In this document: piece by piece, positions 26,919 through 36,542 of the stretch
Layout: each line of letters begins with the position of its first letter
Position numbering within the stretch: the first letter of the stretch is position 1
DNA from: Bacteroidota bacterium
GTDB lineage: Bacteria > Bacteroidota > Bacteroidia > JACCXN01
Assembly (NCBI GenBank): GCA_013696965.1
Contig: JACCXN010000083.1
Location: 31,261-95,260 of the forward strand
DNA: 64,000 nucleotides
Direction: 5' to 3'
Position numbers and translations under genes: made by a program
Notes under the pieces: generated by a model
Databases searched by the model: none
What the model was told of the DNA's origin: nothing
The model's input: the letters and a program-made list of their open reading frames with translations, nothing else

Positions 26919-29816
26919 TTATTTAGAACATTCAATATAAAGGAGGTCATCAAATGGGGAATTTAATGGAACACCTAAATTCACGGGTTTTTTCCAGGAA
27001 CTGTTAAGTTCATCCCAATCGCTTTTAAAGATATCAAACCCGCCCATGGTCTCATGACCTTTGGATGAAAAAAACAAAGATTTTCCATCTACTGACAAAA
27101 AAGGGAATTCTTCATCATAAATTGTGTTGATAACATCTAATTTAAATGGAATACTCCATTCACCGTTAGGAAGTTTTCTTAATGAAAAAATATCCTTATT
27201 GTCACTTTCTCCATAACTGGAAAATAAGATATGGGTTTTATCAGGTGAAAGAAACAAAGTTGACTGATAATTTTTCTTTTTATCATTATTTGATTTGATG
27301 TCTTCAGGAATTACAAGCACTTTTGCGCCAGATTCTATATCACTATATATTTTAATTATGTGATCAAAGCTTACCGTATGCCTTTTAATTACTTCAATTA
27401 CGGATGGATTGTCAACATGTTTTTTTCCGTTTTCACAAAATACAATTTCTTCATTAATTTTCAACTTTTCAATATCAACGGCCTTTGCAGTTTTCTTGAA
27501 GATTTCATAAGCTGTTATTGCCTTGCTGAATCGGTAGCTATAATAGTAGGATTTACCCAGGTAATAAAAAACATCTTCAGGACTGCTGCTTATTGTGGCT
27601 GCCTTTTCGAAATATTGACTGCAGAGGACTTTGTCTTTTCTGGTATTGAAAAGACTTAAACCAAAATAATAAGCATCAGTGCCTTGGATATCCATTATCC
27701 ACTCCAGTTCAGTGAAAATTTCAACAGCTTCTATAAATTTACCCTGTTGTGTAAAACTAATTGCTTTTTTTATCATTTCCTTGTCCTTTATCTGCTGCTC
27801 ATTAGTTCTAATAGGCTTTGAAGAAACAGAAACTATAACTTTTTTTGCAGAGATTTCATGTTTTGATAATGGATATTCTGCCGGTAAACTGGCTGCTGAT
27901 TCTTCTGTGAAAAAATTATTTATTTTTAAAACAACCTCATCATTTTCTATTAAAACCCTGATTTCTTGTCTAAAAATAAAATCACTGGTTTTTTCTGGGA
28001 TTATTAAAATCGCACTAAATTCAGGATAATAAATACAACTTACAGTTAATTCATATTCCTTGTTGGGATTCAAAGCCATTAGGTAATTTCCTGATACAGA
28101 ATTAGTTCTGCAAATACCTGCCATTTCTCCACTTTCATTGTCGAAAATTGTGATTATGGCATCCCTGGAATTAAGGGAATCAAGTGTTGTGAAATGTCCT
28201 TTTATTATAAATACTGGTAGGGTGTTTTTTAATAATTTTATGTTAATGTATTCAAATTGATTTTGATCTCTTCTGTTGGAAGAAAATGAAGCGAATTCTC
28301 CAATTGAATCAGTTACGAAAAGTATATCATCAAAAGGGGAGTTTATTGGATAACCTAAATTTACAGGTGCTGACCAGGATGATGTTATAGAATTACGAGT
28401 GCATTTAAATATATCATAACCACCCATGCTGTTATGGCCTTTTGAAGAAAAATACAGTGTCTTTCCGTTTTCAGTAATAAAAGGATAATCCTCATCGTAG
28501 GGAGTATTTAATGTTTCAAGTGCCTCACTTTGTCCATAGGATCCATCTTGCATCAAAGCATTTTTATAAAGGTCTTTTTTGCTGTTTCCTGTTAAACCAT
28601 AACTTACTTGGATTGTTTCACTATTGCCATTGCTACACATGAGCAATTTTTCTTTTTTCTTTTTATCCAGAGGTGAAATAAAAAACTCGGTTTTGTATTT
28701 TATTCTTTCATTAATTAATTGTGAATTGTAATAGGTTAATAATCTGCTATTGTCAATATAGGTGCGACTTTCAATTTCAATAGAATTCTGTTCGGCAAAT
28801 AATTTATTCCCGCTTTCACAGTTTTTTATCAATAAATCAATGTTGGTTTTTAATCCCTCCTCATTAGAGCATTTTTTTTCAAACTGTTCATATGAGCTTT
28901 GAGCATCCTTGAACATACAGGATAAATGATAAGCATTGCCAAGATGAAACCAAACATCATAAGGAATTTCTTTAGCTAGTGTTGCATTTTGTAAAAACGT
29001 AATGGCTTTGGATTTCCTTTTTTCTGTATTTAATAAACATATCCCATAATAATAATTAAGAAAAGGTTCTCCACTATCGTTTTGTAATAATTGAGCATAC
29101 AATGCCCCTGCTGTAATAAAATCCTTATTATTAAAAGCAGTTTTTGCTTCAATAGGTCTTTTTTCCTCTATTTCTATTTGTTTTTTTACCAGTTCATTAA
29201 TACTGGTAACTGGTTCCTTAATAGGGTTGCTGAAAGCAAGCGGGGCCTGGTAATTTATAAATTTATCCTGTTCAAGGTCCTCATGCATTGGAAGCCTAAA
29301 AAAAGTAGCATTGCCATCAGAAAACCAATTGTTGATTTTAACTGTTGGTTTTTTCGTGTCGTGAATACTAACTGTTATCTCCTGCTTGCATATCTCATAA
29401 ACTACTTTTAGTGGTACTTCTACAATTTGCTCTATGGTTTCGTAAATGCCAAATTTAATTTGAAACAGGTATTTGATATTAGGTGCTAAAATTAATAGGT
29501 ATTTGCCAGTAAATTGATTGGAATTAAAAATGCCTATTAATTTATCATCAGAAGCATTGTACACTTTAATTTCTGCAAATTTTAAATCAGGATAATTCAA
29601 TACTGAAAAGCTTCCTCTAATAAAAATAGGCTTTAATTCCTGAGAATATGTTGATAACTTTAAAACCTCAATTTGGTTTTCTTCGGAATTTCTGTTTGAG
29701 GCAATACAAAAGGAATTGGTGTTTTTTTTCAATAGATTTGTATAATCTGTAGGTGCTTGCGCAAATACCCAAACAACATTTAATAATAAACTTAATAAAA
29801 AACAGCTGATTTTCAT
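26919..29816 (-). CDS. Internally duplicated TPR / PD40 (WD40-like propeller) exported protein
   Basis: A 965-residue exported protein (signal peptide residues 1-19, ending VFAQ). It consists of two copies of the same three-part module. Residues about 50-190 and 545-665 are carboxypeptidase-regulatory/Ig-like beta domains (PIFIRGSFSVLNYPD / PVFIIKGHFTTLDS). Residues about 225-345 and 690-815 are TPR helices (YYYGICLLNTEKRK / YYFGLSLFNTRKDK). Residues about 365-525 and 840-965 are PD40 propeller-like repeats (LYFSSKGHNSMGGYDIFK / LFFSSKGHETMGGFDIFK). The parts resemble PorE/OmpA-associated proteins of gliding Bacteroidota but there is no OmpA domain. Function unknown. Confidence 0.82.
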   Translation of the reverse strand: MKISCFLLSLLLNVVWVFAQAPTDYTNLLKKNTNSFCIASNRNSEENQIEVLKLSTYSQELKPIFIRGSFSVLNYPDLKFAEIKVYNASDDKLIGIFNSNQFTGKYLLILAPNIKYLFQIKFGIYETIEQIVEVPLKVVYEICKQEITVSIHDTKKPTVKINNWFSDGNATFFRLPMHEDLEQDKFINYQAPLAFSNPIKEPVTSINELVKKQIEIEEKRPIEAKTAFNNKDFITAGALYAQLLQNDSGEPFLNYYYGICLLNTEKRKSKAITFLQNATLAKEIPYDVWFHLGNAYHLSCMFKDAQSSYEQFEKKCSNEEGLKTNIDLLIKNCESGNKLFAEQNSIEIESRTYIDNSRLLTYYNSQLINERIKYKTEFFISPLDKKKKEKLLMCSNGNSETIQVSYGLTGNSKKDLYKNALMQDGSYGQSEALETLNTPYDEDYPFITENGKTLYFSSKGHNSMGGYDIFKCTRNSITSSWSAPVNLGYPINSPFDDILFVTDSIGEFASFSSNRRDQNQFEYINIKLLKNTLPVFIIKGHFTTLDSLNSRDAIITIFDNESGEMAGICRTNSVSGNYLMALNPNKEYELTVSCIYYPEFSAILIIPEKTSDFIFRQEIRVLIENDEVVLKINNFFTEESAASLPAEYPLSKHEISAKKVIVSVSSKPIRTNEQQIKDKEMIKKAISFTQQGKFIEAVEIFTELEWIMDIQGTDAYYFGLSLFNTRKDKVLCSQYFEKAATISSSPEDVFYYLGKSYYYSYRFSKAITAYEIFKKTAKAVDIEKLKINEEIVFCENGKKHVDNPSVIEVIKRHTVSFDHIIKIYSDIESGAKVLVIPEDIKSNNDKKKNYQSTLFLSPDKTHILFSSYGESDNKDIFSLRKLPNGEWSIPFKLDVINTIYDEEFPFLSVDGKSLFFSSKGHETMGGFDIFKSDWDELNSSWKKPVNLGVPLNSPFDDLLYIECSK

Positions 29817-30014
29817 TGTTCTAAATTAAAATAATTTAACATAAAATGGACAAATTGTAATGGTGTTTTTTAACAATGATTTTTTTTGTTTTTTTTGGTA
29901 AAAAAGGATTTTGTAAATTTTCACTAAAAACATATTCAGATGAATTTACTTTTTTTTAACTATATTCATGGAGTAAGCGGATCAAAAGCAGATTGGATTT
30001 TTATTTAAAAGCTG

Positions 30015-30048
30015 TTGTTTCCCGCTAATTAAGATTTTATTAAATTTG
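30015..30048 (+). promoter_or_regulatory. Candidate distal promoter upstream of the acyltransferase
   Basis: TTG at 30015-30017 and TAAATTTG at 30041-30048 with a 23-base spacer, close to the Bacteroidota -33/-7 layout. It would give a leader of about 150 bases that includes the palindromes at 30083-30104. Confidence 0.4.
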
Positions 30049-30082
30049 AATTGTCTTTTTGTTTTGGCATTCTTCTAAATTG

Positions 30083-30104
30083 AGTGTTAACACTACTAAT
30101 AGTG
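30083..30104. promoter_or_regulatory. Overlapping palindromes, candidate operator
   Basis: A perfect 12-base palindrome AGTGTTAACACT (30083-30094) overlaps a second inverted repeat CACTA-CTAA-TAGTG (30091-30104). They lie between the two candidate promoters of the acyltransferase gene. Confidence 0.45.
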
Positions 30105-30169
30105 AGCAATATAGTTGATTTGCCAACGTATAATAGATGATATTATAGATTATTTAATATTATAATAAT

Positions 30170-30177
30170 TACTTTTG
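30170..30177 (+). promoter_or_regulatory. -7 element proximal to the acyltransferase
   Basis: TACTTTTG matches TAnnTTTG, 28 bases before ATG 30206. No clear -33 box. Confidence 0.4.
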
Positions 30178-30205
30178 TTTCTTTACTGAATAGTATTTGC
30201 AGAAA

Positions 30206-30955
30206 ATGAAAATGTTTAAAAACGATGTATTCGGTCATTCAAACCTTATTAAGCGGTTTATTTTTTTTATAGTAGGAATCGCTACCTACCCTCGTTTTAT
30301 GCTTTTAAATAAAATGAGGATTGAAGGAACCGAACACCTTAAAGACCTTCCAAAAACGAATGTTTTATTTGTTTCAAATCATCAGACATATTTTGCCGAT
30401 GTAATTGCTTTTAACCATGTATTTAGTAGTACCAAATGGGGCTTTAAGAACAGTATCAGAAACCCTGTTTATTTGCTGAACCCTCGAATAAATACTTATT
30501 ATGTAGCCGCCAGAGAAACTATGAAGGCAGGTATTCTTCCCAAAATCTTTGAATATGCTGGCTCAATTTCCATTAACAGAACATGGCGCGAAGCAGGCAA
30601 GGATATTAACCGTAAGGTAGATATTAGCGATATAACAAAAATTGGCGAGGCACTTTCTGAAGGCTGGGTTGTTACTTTCCCACAAGGCACTACCACACCC
30701 TATGCTCCTGGGAGAAGAGGCTCAACCTTGATTATAAAGAAATTCTCTCCCATTGTTGTTCCGGTTATAATCAATGGTTTTAGAAGGGCGTTTGATAAAA
30801 AAGGATTGAAACTTAAAAAAACCGGGGTTGAACTAAGTATATGTTTTAAAGCACCCATTGTTTTAGATCCAAATGAAGATGCTGCCATCCTCTTAAATAA
30901 AATGATGCAAGCCATTGAACAAAGCCAGGAGTTTCAAAATAAAGCATCCCAATAA
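30206..30955 (+). CDS. PlsC-like lysophospholipid acyltransferase
   Basis: A 249-residue 1-acylglycerol-phosphate acyltransferase-like protein. The acyltransferase motif I reads SNHQTYFADV, i.e. His and Asp separated by five residues instead of the canonical four. Motif III is present as FPQGTTTPYAPG (usually FPEGTRS), and the block IVVPVIINGFRRAFDKKG matches the family C-terminal part. An amphipathic/hydrophobic N-terminus (FIFFIVGIATYP) suggests peripheral membrane association. It probably acylates a lysophospholipid or another lipid; the specificity is uncertain given the altered motif. I take ATG 30206 over TTG 30197. MFS gene 36 bases downstream. Confidence 0.78.
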   Translation: MKMFKNDVFGHSNLIKRFIFFIVGIATYPRFMLLNKMRIEGTEHLKDLPKTNVLFVSNHQTYFADVIAFNHVFSSTKWGFKNSIRNPVYLLNPRINTYYVAARETMKAGILPKIFEYAGSISINRTWREAGKDINRKVDISDITKIGEALSEGWVVTFPQGTTTPYAPGRRGSTLIIKKFSPIVVPVIINGFRRAFDKKGLKLKKTGVELSICFKAPIVLDPNEDAAILLNKMMQAIEQSQEFQNKASQ

Positions 30956-30991
30956 AATGCATAAAATCTTTTCTGCCTTTTTTGAAAAGCA

Positions 30992-32230
30992 ATGAATCTG
31001 CGTAGCACTTTTTTTTCTAAACAAGCATATGAAGTTTTTGAATTTCCTGATTTCAGACGTTTTATTGCTGCAAGAATATTACTTACACTGGCAGTACAAA
31101 TTCAAAATGTTACTTTGTATTGGCAGGTTTTTGCAATCACTGGCGATCCGCTTTCCTTGGGTTTAATTGGACTTTCCGAAGCCCTTCCTGCCCTTGCTGT
31201 TGCTTTGTATGCAGGACATCTTGCGGATAAATATGATCGTAAAAAAATTGCTTTTTTTTCTTTATTGTTGTTTATTGTTACATCCTTTTTCCTTTTTTTA
31301 TTTGCTGCTGAAGTAATCCTGGTTAAGTCTACTTTTCCTATTTATTTAGTAGTATTTATAAGCGGTTTGGCAAGGGGTTTTTACCGTCCAGCTAGTTTTG
31401 CTTTAATGACTCAACTTGTTCCCAGGAAACTTTATCCAAAATCGGCAGCCTGGAATAGCACCTTTTGGCAGGCTTCCAGTGTTTTAGGTGCTGCAACAGG
31501 AGGTGTTTTAATTGGTTTTGCAGGAATTTCAAGTAGCTTTTTTACTGCCTTTGCACTAATAGCCGCAGGTGCCTTTTTAATACTCTTAATTAAATCAAAA
31601 ACAATATTTGAAGATAAAGCAAAAATCCCCCTGTTACAAAGTCTGACAAGCGGTGTTAAATTTGTATTCAGTAATCAGGTCATTTTTAGTGCCATGACTC
31701 TTGATCTTGTAGCTGTTTTATTTGGAGGAGCAATTGCTTTATTGCCTGTTTTTGCGAGTGACATTTTATTCGTTGGACCTATAGAATTCGGTTTTCTAAA
31801 TGCTGCGCCAGCTGCAGGGGCTATTATTACTGCTTTATTCCTTGCATATAAGCCGCCTGTGAAAAAGGCGGGAATGTATTTAATATTTTCTGTTGGTGGA
31901 TTTGGATTGTGCATGATTTTATTTGCCTTGTCCACAAACTTTTATATTTCCTTAATTATTCTTGCCTTTAGCGGATTGTTCGATAGTATAAGTGTAGTTG
32001 TTCGCTCAACTATAATGCAGCTTTTAACTCCTGATCACATGCGGGGGAGGGTTTCAGCCGTAAACACTATGTTTATTGGTTCTTCCAATGAGCTGGGAGC
32101 TTTTGAATCTGGAGTTATGGCCAAACTTATTGGTCTTGTGCCTTCGGTTGTTCTGGGGGGAGGAATTGCTGTTGTTTCAGCCTTAGGTTCCTACAAACTC
32201 GCACCAAAGTTAAGGAACCTGTCTTTTTAA
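30992..32230 (+). CDS. MFS transporter, EntS/DHA3-like
   Basis: A 412-residue major facilitator with about 12 hydrophobic helices and the motif-A loop GHLADKYDRKK between helices 2 and 3 (about residues 75-85). The layout, with FRRFIAARILLTLAVQIQNV at the start and LLTPDHMRGRVSAVN in the C-terminal half, matches the EntS-like exporter group (TIGR00900/MFS_3). Substrate unknown. It follows the acyltransferase closely and may be cotranscribed. Confidence 0.83.
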   Translation: MNLRSTFFSKQAYEVFEFPDFRRFIAARILLTLAVQIQNVTLYWQVFAITGDPLSLGLIGLSEALPALAVALYAGHLADKYDRKKIAFFSLLLFIVTSFFLFLFAAEVILVKSTFPIYLVVFISGLARGFYRPASFALMTQLVPRKLYPKSAAWNSTFWQASSVLGAATGGVLIGFAGISSSFFTAFALIAAGAFLILLIKSKTIFEDKAKIPLLQSLTSGVKFVFSNQVIFSAMTLDLVAVLFGGAIALLPVFASDILFVGPIEFGFLNAAPAAGAIITALFLAYKPPVKKAGMYLIFSVGGFGLCMILFALSTNFYISLIILAFSGLFDSISVVVRSTIMQLLTPDHMRGRVSAVNTMFIGSSNELGAFESGVMAKLIGLVPSVVLGGGIAVVSALGSYKLAPKLRNLSF

Positions 32231-32453
32231 AACATATGCTTTTACTATAATTATAGGTGAAAAAAAACATTAACTCGAATCTTATATAAATAAAATGCTG
32301 GGATTCTTGGTATTATTGTTTTCCCACTTGTTTTTAATTGTGCGTTTTATATTAAAAAGATCATGAAAACTTTATTTTTTTAATATAAATCCCTAACTTT
32401 ACCTTTTAAAAGAAAAATTAATATAAAAATAAACTAAAAATAAACTAAACGTT

Positions 32454-33767
32454 ATGATGAAAAAATTACTATTGAGTTCAGCTTTAATAGCTTCGGGCAT
32501 TGTTGTTAATGCTCAGTGGGTTTCGCAGGCAACTGGATTTGCTGCCCCCTCAAGAGGCATTACTAATATTTCTATTGTTGATCCTTCTATTGTTTGGGCT
32601 TCTGCTTATGATGGATCTGGTGGAACCGCAAAAATTCAGGAATTTACCCGCACCATTGATGGCGGTGCAAATTGGACTCCAGGATTTATCAATAATGCTT
32701 CTCAATTAGAAATTTCTAACCTTTTTGCCATCAGTGCGGATATTGCCTGGGTTTCTATGCATGGTGGAAATAGTGGTGGAGGAAGAATTTTAAAAACAAC
32801 AGACGGTGGTTTAAACTGGGTTCACCAAACAACTGCTACCTTTACTGCACCTGTTGGTTTTCCTAATGTGGTTTATTTCTTTGATGAAGATAATGGCGTT
32901 GCACTTGGAGATCCAAGAGGGGGTTATTATGAATTTTATACTACAACCAATGGTGGTGATTTATGGACAAGAGTACCATCACTAAATATCCCAGCTCCTT
33001 CATCTGCTAATGAGTATGGAATTGTAAACAGATATTCAGTTGTAGGTAATACTATATGGTATGGAACAAATGAAGGACGGGTATATAAATCAGTAGATAT
33101 GGGATATACCTGGACAGTTGCAGCAACAGGATTAAGTGAAATTAGCAGGGTTATTTTTAAGGATGCTGACAATGGATTGTTTATAGATGGTGTAGACATT
33201 GCAAGTTCAAGTGATGGCGGAGCTACATGGAGCCCTTTATTCTATTCAGGAGATTTCCTTGAAGGAGATATTGCTTATGCAACTGGTGTAACTGGAAGCA
33301 TGTATATCAGCACAAGTGCTGCTCAGGGAGCCTCTGGATCATCTTACAGTTTAGATGATGGATTAACCTGGACTTTGATTGATGGGATTCAGCATACTTG
33401 TGTTGCCTTTTATGATAACCTTACTGGTTGGTCAGGCAGTTTCAATACCAATTCTACAGAGAATGGAATATTGGTATGGAATGAGGTTGCTTTGGGTGTA
33501 ATTACAGCACAAAATGATAAAGCAATTGGTTTTTACCCTAACCCAAACAATGGTGTGTTTTCTATTTCATTAAAAGGAAAACAATCGGGTCAAACTACTG
33601 TTACTGTTTTTGATGTAATGGGTCGTAATATCTATAGCTCATCAGAAAATTATGCAGGTGATTCTTTCGTAAAAACAATGGATATTTCTTCCTTTCCTGG
33701 TGGAGTATATTTTGTTGAAGTGAAAGATGCCACTCAAACATATACAGGTAAGATAGTAAAGCAATAA
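32454..33767 (+). CDS. T9SS type A secreted BNR/Ycf48-like beta-propeller protein
   Basis: A 437-residue secreted protein. Signal peptide (residues 1-20, ending VVNAQ). Residues about 25-345 contain repeated sialidase/Ycf48 BNR-type motifs (TIDGGANWTPG, TTDGGLNWVHQ, TTNGGDLWTR, SSDGGATWSP, SLDDGLTWT), forming a probable beta-propeller. The last 75 residues are a T9SS type A sorting domain (IGFYPNPNNGVFSISL, VFDVMGR, FPGGVYFVEVKDA, ending TGKIVKQ). It is exported through the outer membrane and probably anchored to or released from the surface. A strong terminator follows. Confidence 0.88.
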   Translation: MMKKLLLSSALIASGIVVNAQWVSQATGFAAPSRGITNISIVDPSIVWASAYDGSGGTAKIQEFTRTIDGGANWTPGFINNASQLEISNLFAISADIAWVSMHGGNSGGGRILKTTDGGLNWVHQTTATFTAPVGFPNVVYFFDEDNGVALGDPRGGYYEFYTTTNGGDLWTRVPSLNIPAPSSANEYGIVNRYSVVGNTIWYGTNEGRVYKSVDMGYTWTVAATGLSEISRVIFKDADNGLFIDGVDIASSSDGGATWSPLFYSGDFLEGDIAYATGVTGSMYISTSAAQGASGSSYSLDDGLTWTLIDGIQHTCVAFYDNLTGWSGSFNTNSTENGILVWNEVALGVITAQNDKAIGFYPNPNNGVFSISLKGKQSGQTTVTVFDVMGRNIYSSSENYAGDSFVKTMDISSFPGGVYFVEVKDATQTYTGKIVKQ

Positions 33768-33836
33768 TTATTTATTGAAAAATGGCCTTGTTCAGTAAAT
33801 GAACAAAAAAAAGGACAATTTTACTACCTAATTATT

Positions 33837-33879
33837 AACGTCCCCCTAAATCCAAGGATTTAGGGGGACGTTTTTTTTA
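33837..33879 (+). terminator. Strong rho-independent terminator
   Basis: A nearly perfect long stem: AACGTCCCCCTAAATCC at 33837-33853 pairs with GGATTTAGGGGGACGTT at 33856-33872, with a tiny loop and a run of eight T. It lies 70 bases after the BNR gene. Confidence 0.92.
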
Positions 33880-34009
33880 TTTGCAGAGAAAAAGCAATAA
33901 ATAGTAAACTTTATTCATAAATTATATACATTATTGTTCAATTCTACCAAAAATTCATACTTTTACCTCTGTTAATCATTGTTATCCATCAATAAACATA
34001 TATTATATT

Positions 34010-35539
34010 TTGAAAGCACTGGTATCTCTAATTTCTTTGGTAATTATTTCTTTTAAATCAATGGCACAAGCAGAAGCGGAAAAATTAACAATTAGCTTCA
34101 GCGAAAGAATTGATCATTTTTTTCAACCAATAGTTGAAGCAATGGCCTCGGTTTTATTTTGGGATCCTTTTGCTTTTTTAGGATTTGATTTTGGTGTTGA
34201 CATACCCCTGGTAGTACTTTGGTTGGTTGTTGGAGCAGTTTACTTTACCCTAAAAATGAATTTTATTAATTTCAGAGGAGTAAGGCATGCAGTTGCCCTG
34301 GTAATGGGTAAATATGACAATCCCAAGGATAAAGGAGAAGTTTCTCACTTTCAGGCATTGGCTACTGCACTTTCTGCAACTGTTGGTCTTGGTAATATTG
34401 CAGGGGTTGCCGTTGCTATTAGTCTGGGAGGCCCGGGAGCAACTTTTTGGATGATTGTAGCCGGATTATTGGGCATGTCATCAAAATTCGTTGAATGTAC
34501 ATTAGGGGTAAAATATAGAATTATTAACAAAGATGGTGTTGTTTCCGGAGGCCCGATGTATTATTTAAGCACCGCACTAAAGGAAAAAAACATGGGAGGA
34601 TTGGGTAAAGTTCTTGCAGTTGTTTTTGCCGTATTGTGTATAGGTGGCTCATTTGGAGGCGGAAATATGTTTCAGGCCAACCAGGCTTTTTCTCAACTTA
34701 CAACTGTTTTGCCATTTATAGAAGGAAGAGGTTGGGCTTTTGGTGTTATTCTGGCTATCCTGGTAGGTGTTGTTATTATTGGAGGAATAAAAAGCATTGC
34801 TAAGGTTACCGAAAAAATTGTTCCACTAATGTGTGGTTTTTATGTTGCTGTTGCCCTGCTCATTATTATTATTAACATCTCAGAGGTAGGCAATGCACTG
34901 TTTATTATTTTCGATGGAGCATTTGACCCTGATGCAATCAAAGGAGGTGTAGTAGGCGTTTTAATTATTGGTTTTAAAAGGGCTGCATTTTCAAATGAAG
35001 CGGGTGTGGGTTCTGCCTCTATTGCGCATTCAGCGGCAAAAACAGACGAACCCGTAAGTGAAGGAATTGTTGCCTTGCTAGAACCCTTTATTGATACTGT
35101 TGTAATTTGTACCATGACAGCTCTTGTTATTATTTTCACAGGGGCTTATACCAATCCAGAGGGGCTAGAGGGAACCCAGTTAACCTCCAGTGCTTTTGCA
35201 TCTGTATTCCCTTGGTTTCCATACCTTCTTGTTGTGGCTATTTTCTTGTTTGCCTTTTCAACCATGATTTCCTGGTCATATTATGGCTTAAAGGCTTGGG
35301 CTTATTTGTTTGGAAGTTCTAAAGGTTCTGAATTCACCTATAAGGGAATTTTTTTAGTGTTTATTGTTATTGGGGCTGCCGCCAACTTAGGTTCTGTTAT
35401 TGAATTTTCTGATCTTATGATTCTTGGAATGGCTTTTCCTAATATTCTTGGATTGATCATCTTATCTCCCATGGTTAAAAAGGATCTTGTAAGTTATTTT
35501 GCTAGGCTAAAGAGCGGAGAAATTAAAAAATACAAGTAG
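34010..35539 (+). CDS. Alanine/glycine:cation symporter (AGCS family)
   Basis: A 509-residue Na+- or H+-coupled amino-acid symporter. Family landmarks: [19 protein letters not shown] (about 121-139), [28 protein letters not shown], and [23 protein letters not shown] (about 322-344). About 10-11 membrane helices follow an N-terminal hydrophobic, signal-like segment (residues 1-19) that some Bacteroidota homologues carry. The start appears to be TTG 34010, since the next ATG (residue 18) would truncate this lead. First of a run of four same-strand genes. Confidence 0.88.
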   Translation: MKALVSLISLVIISFKSMAQAEAEKLTISFSERIDHFFQPIVEAMASVLFWDPFAFLGFDFGVDIPLVVLWLVVGAVYFTLKMNFINFRGVRHAVALVMGKYDNPKDKGEVSHFQALATALSATVGLGNIAGVAVAISLGGPGATFWMIVAGLLGMSSKFVECTLGVKYRIINKDGVVSGGPMYYLSTALKEKNMGGLGKVLAVVFAVLCIGGSFGGGNMFQANQAFSQLTTVLPFIEGRGWAFGVILAILVGVVIIGGIKSIAKVTEKIVPLMCGFYVAVALLIIIINISEVGNALFIIFDGAFDPDAIKGGVVGVLIIGFKRAAFSNEAGVGSASIAHSAAKTDEPVSEGIVALLEPFIDTVVICTMTALVIIFTGAYTNPEGLEGTQLTSSAFASVFPWFPYLLVVAIFLFAFSTMISWSYYGLKAWAYLFGSSKGSEFTYKGIFLVFIVIGAAANLGSVIEFSDLMILGMAFPNILGLIILSPMVKKDLVSYFARLKSGEIKKYK

Positions 35540-35562
35540 AACTTTCCTGATTGTTTTTGTTG

Positions 35563-35583
35563 CAACAATTGTTTAAATTGTTG
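35563..35583. promoter_or_regulatory. Inverted repeat overlapping the ribosome-binding region
   Basis: CAACAATT (35563-35570) and AATTGTTG (35576-35583) form a perfect 8-bp inverted repeat with a GTTTA loop, ending two bases before ATG 35586. Folded in mRNA it could mask initiation. It lacks a T-run, so it is not a normal terminator. Confidence 0.45.
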
Positions 35584-35585
35584 TA

Positions 35586-36527
35586 ATGAAACAATTTTTC
35601 CTTGATTATTTCACTTTTAATAAAATAGAGCGCAATGGAGTATTTATCCTTTGTTCTATCATTTTACTATTGTTGTTTTTTGATACGATAGTTTCCCTTG
35701 TTATTCCGCATGAAAATATCAATTATGCAGAATTTGAAACTGAAATTGATGCCTTTCTTGAACAAAAGCCAAAATACAGTCCTTATTCAAAAGTGAATAA
35801 GCAAGATGTTTCTAGCACTTCAAAAAATGCATTGAATCCTGCCGTTTTTTTTATGTTTGATCCTAATAACACTTCTGAAAAACAATGGCAGAGTCTGGGC
35901 CTGAGCCAAAAACAATATTCCACTTTGAATAATTATCTATTAAAAGGAGGTAAATTTTATAAAAAAGAGGATTTGAAGAAAATATATGGAATAAGCAATG
36001 CACAGTATTTGTTGTTGGAACCATTTATCCGAATTGAAAACCAGCAAAAGCAAAATGATTTTTTTTCAAACAAGGAAAAGCCAGAAATGAAAAATGAAGA
36101 ACTTGAAAAAAATGATATTCCTGCATTGTTAATAAATTTAAATAAATCGGACACATCAGATTTAATGAAATTACAGGGGATTGGGCCTATCTATTCATTA
36201 CGGATAATAAAATACAGAAATGCTCTTGGCGGATTTCGGGATATTAATCAGCTTTTGGAAGTTTATGATTTTACAAAAGAACTCGTTGAAAGTATAAAAC
36301 CTTATATTGTTATAGATACAGCAGCGGTAAAAAAAATAAATATTAATACCTGTTTGGCATCCGATTTAAAAAGGCATCCCTATATAAACAACTGGAATAT
36401 AACAAATTCAATTGTTAATTATCGTGATCAGCATGGTAGCTATAAAACCATAGAAGATATTAAAAAATCAGATTTGGTAAATGATGAATTATACCTTAAA
36501 CTTGCACCTTATTTGAGTATTGAATAA
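35586..36527 (+). CDS. Helix-hairpin-helix (ComEA-like) protein
   Basis: A 313-residue protein with one N-terminal membrane segment (about 16-38) and three helix-hairpin-helix modules: about 95-145 (SLGLSQKQYSTLNNYLLKGG), 180-235 (LMKLQGIGPIYSLRIIKYRN, a clear HhH with GIGP) and 245-313 (ININTCLASDLKRHPYI). ComEA-type HhH proteins bind DNA, sometimes for uptake, but multi-HhH versions in Bacteroidota are of unproven function. It lies 46 bases after the symporter and 15 before apt. Confidence 0.8.
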   Translation: MKQFFLDYFTFNKIERNGVFILCSIILLLLFFDTIVSLVIPHENINYAEFETEIDAFLEQKPKYSPYSKVNKQDVSSTSKNALNPAVFFMFDPNNTSEKQWQSLGLSQKQYSTLNNYLLKGGKFYKKEDLKKIYGISNAQYLLLEPFIRIENQQKQNDFFSNKEKPEMKNEELEKNDIPALLINLNKSDTSDLMKLQGIGPIYSLRIIKYRNALGGFRDINQLLEVYDFTKELVESIKPYIVIDTAAVKKININTCLASDLKRHPYINNWNITNSIVNYRDQHGSYKTIEDIKKSDLVNDELYLKLAPYLSIE

Positions 36528-36542
36528 CTTGTAAAGAGTTTA

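Larger units (their letters stand above)
29817..30205. other. Divergent intergenic region with promoter and palindromes
   Basis: About 390 very A/T-rich bases between the leftward TPR/PD40 gene and the rightward acyltransferase. It contains two candidate rightward promoters and a compact palindrome cluster, listed separately. No ORF or structural RNA is apparent. Confidence 0.5.

Noticed and set aside
32424-32450. Repeated AAAAATAAACT just before the BNR gene as a regulatory element
   Set aside because: Two short A-rich units in a normal Bacteroidota leader; likely just low complexity near the ribosome-binding site.
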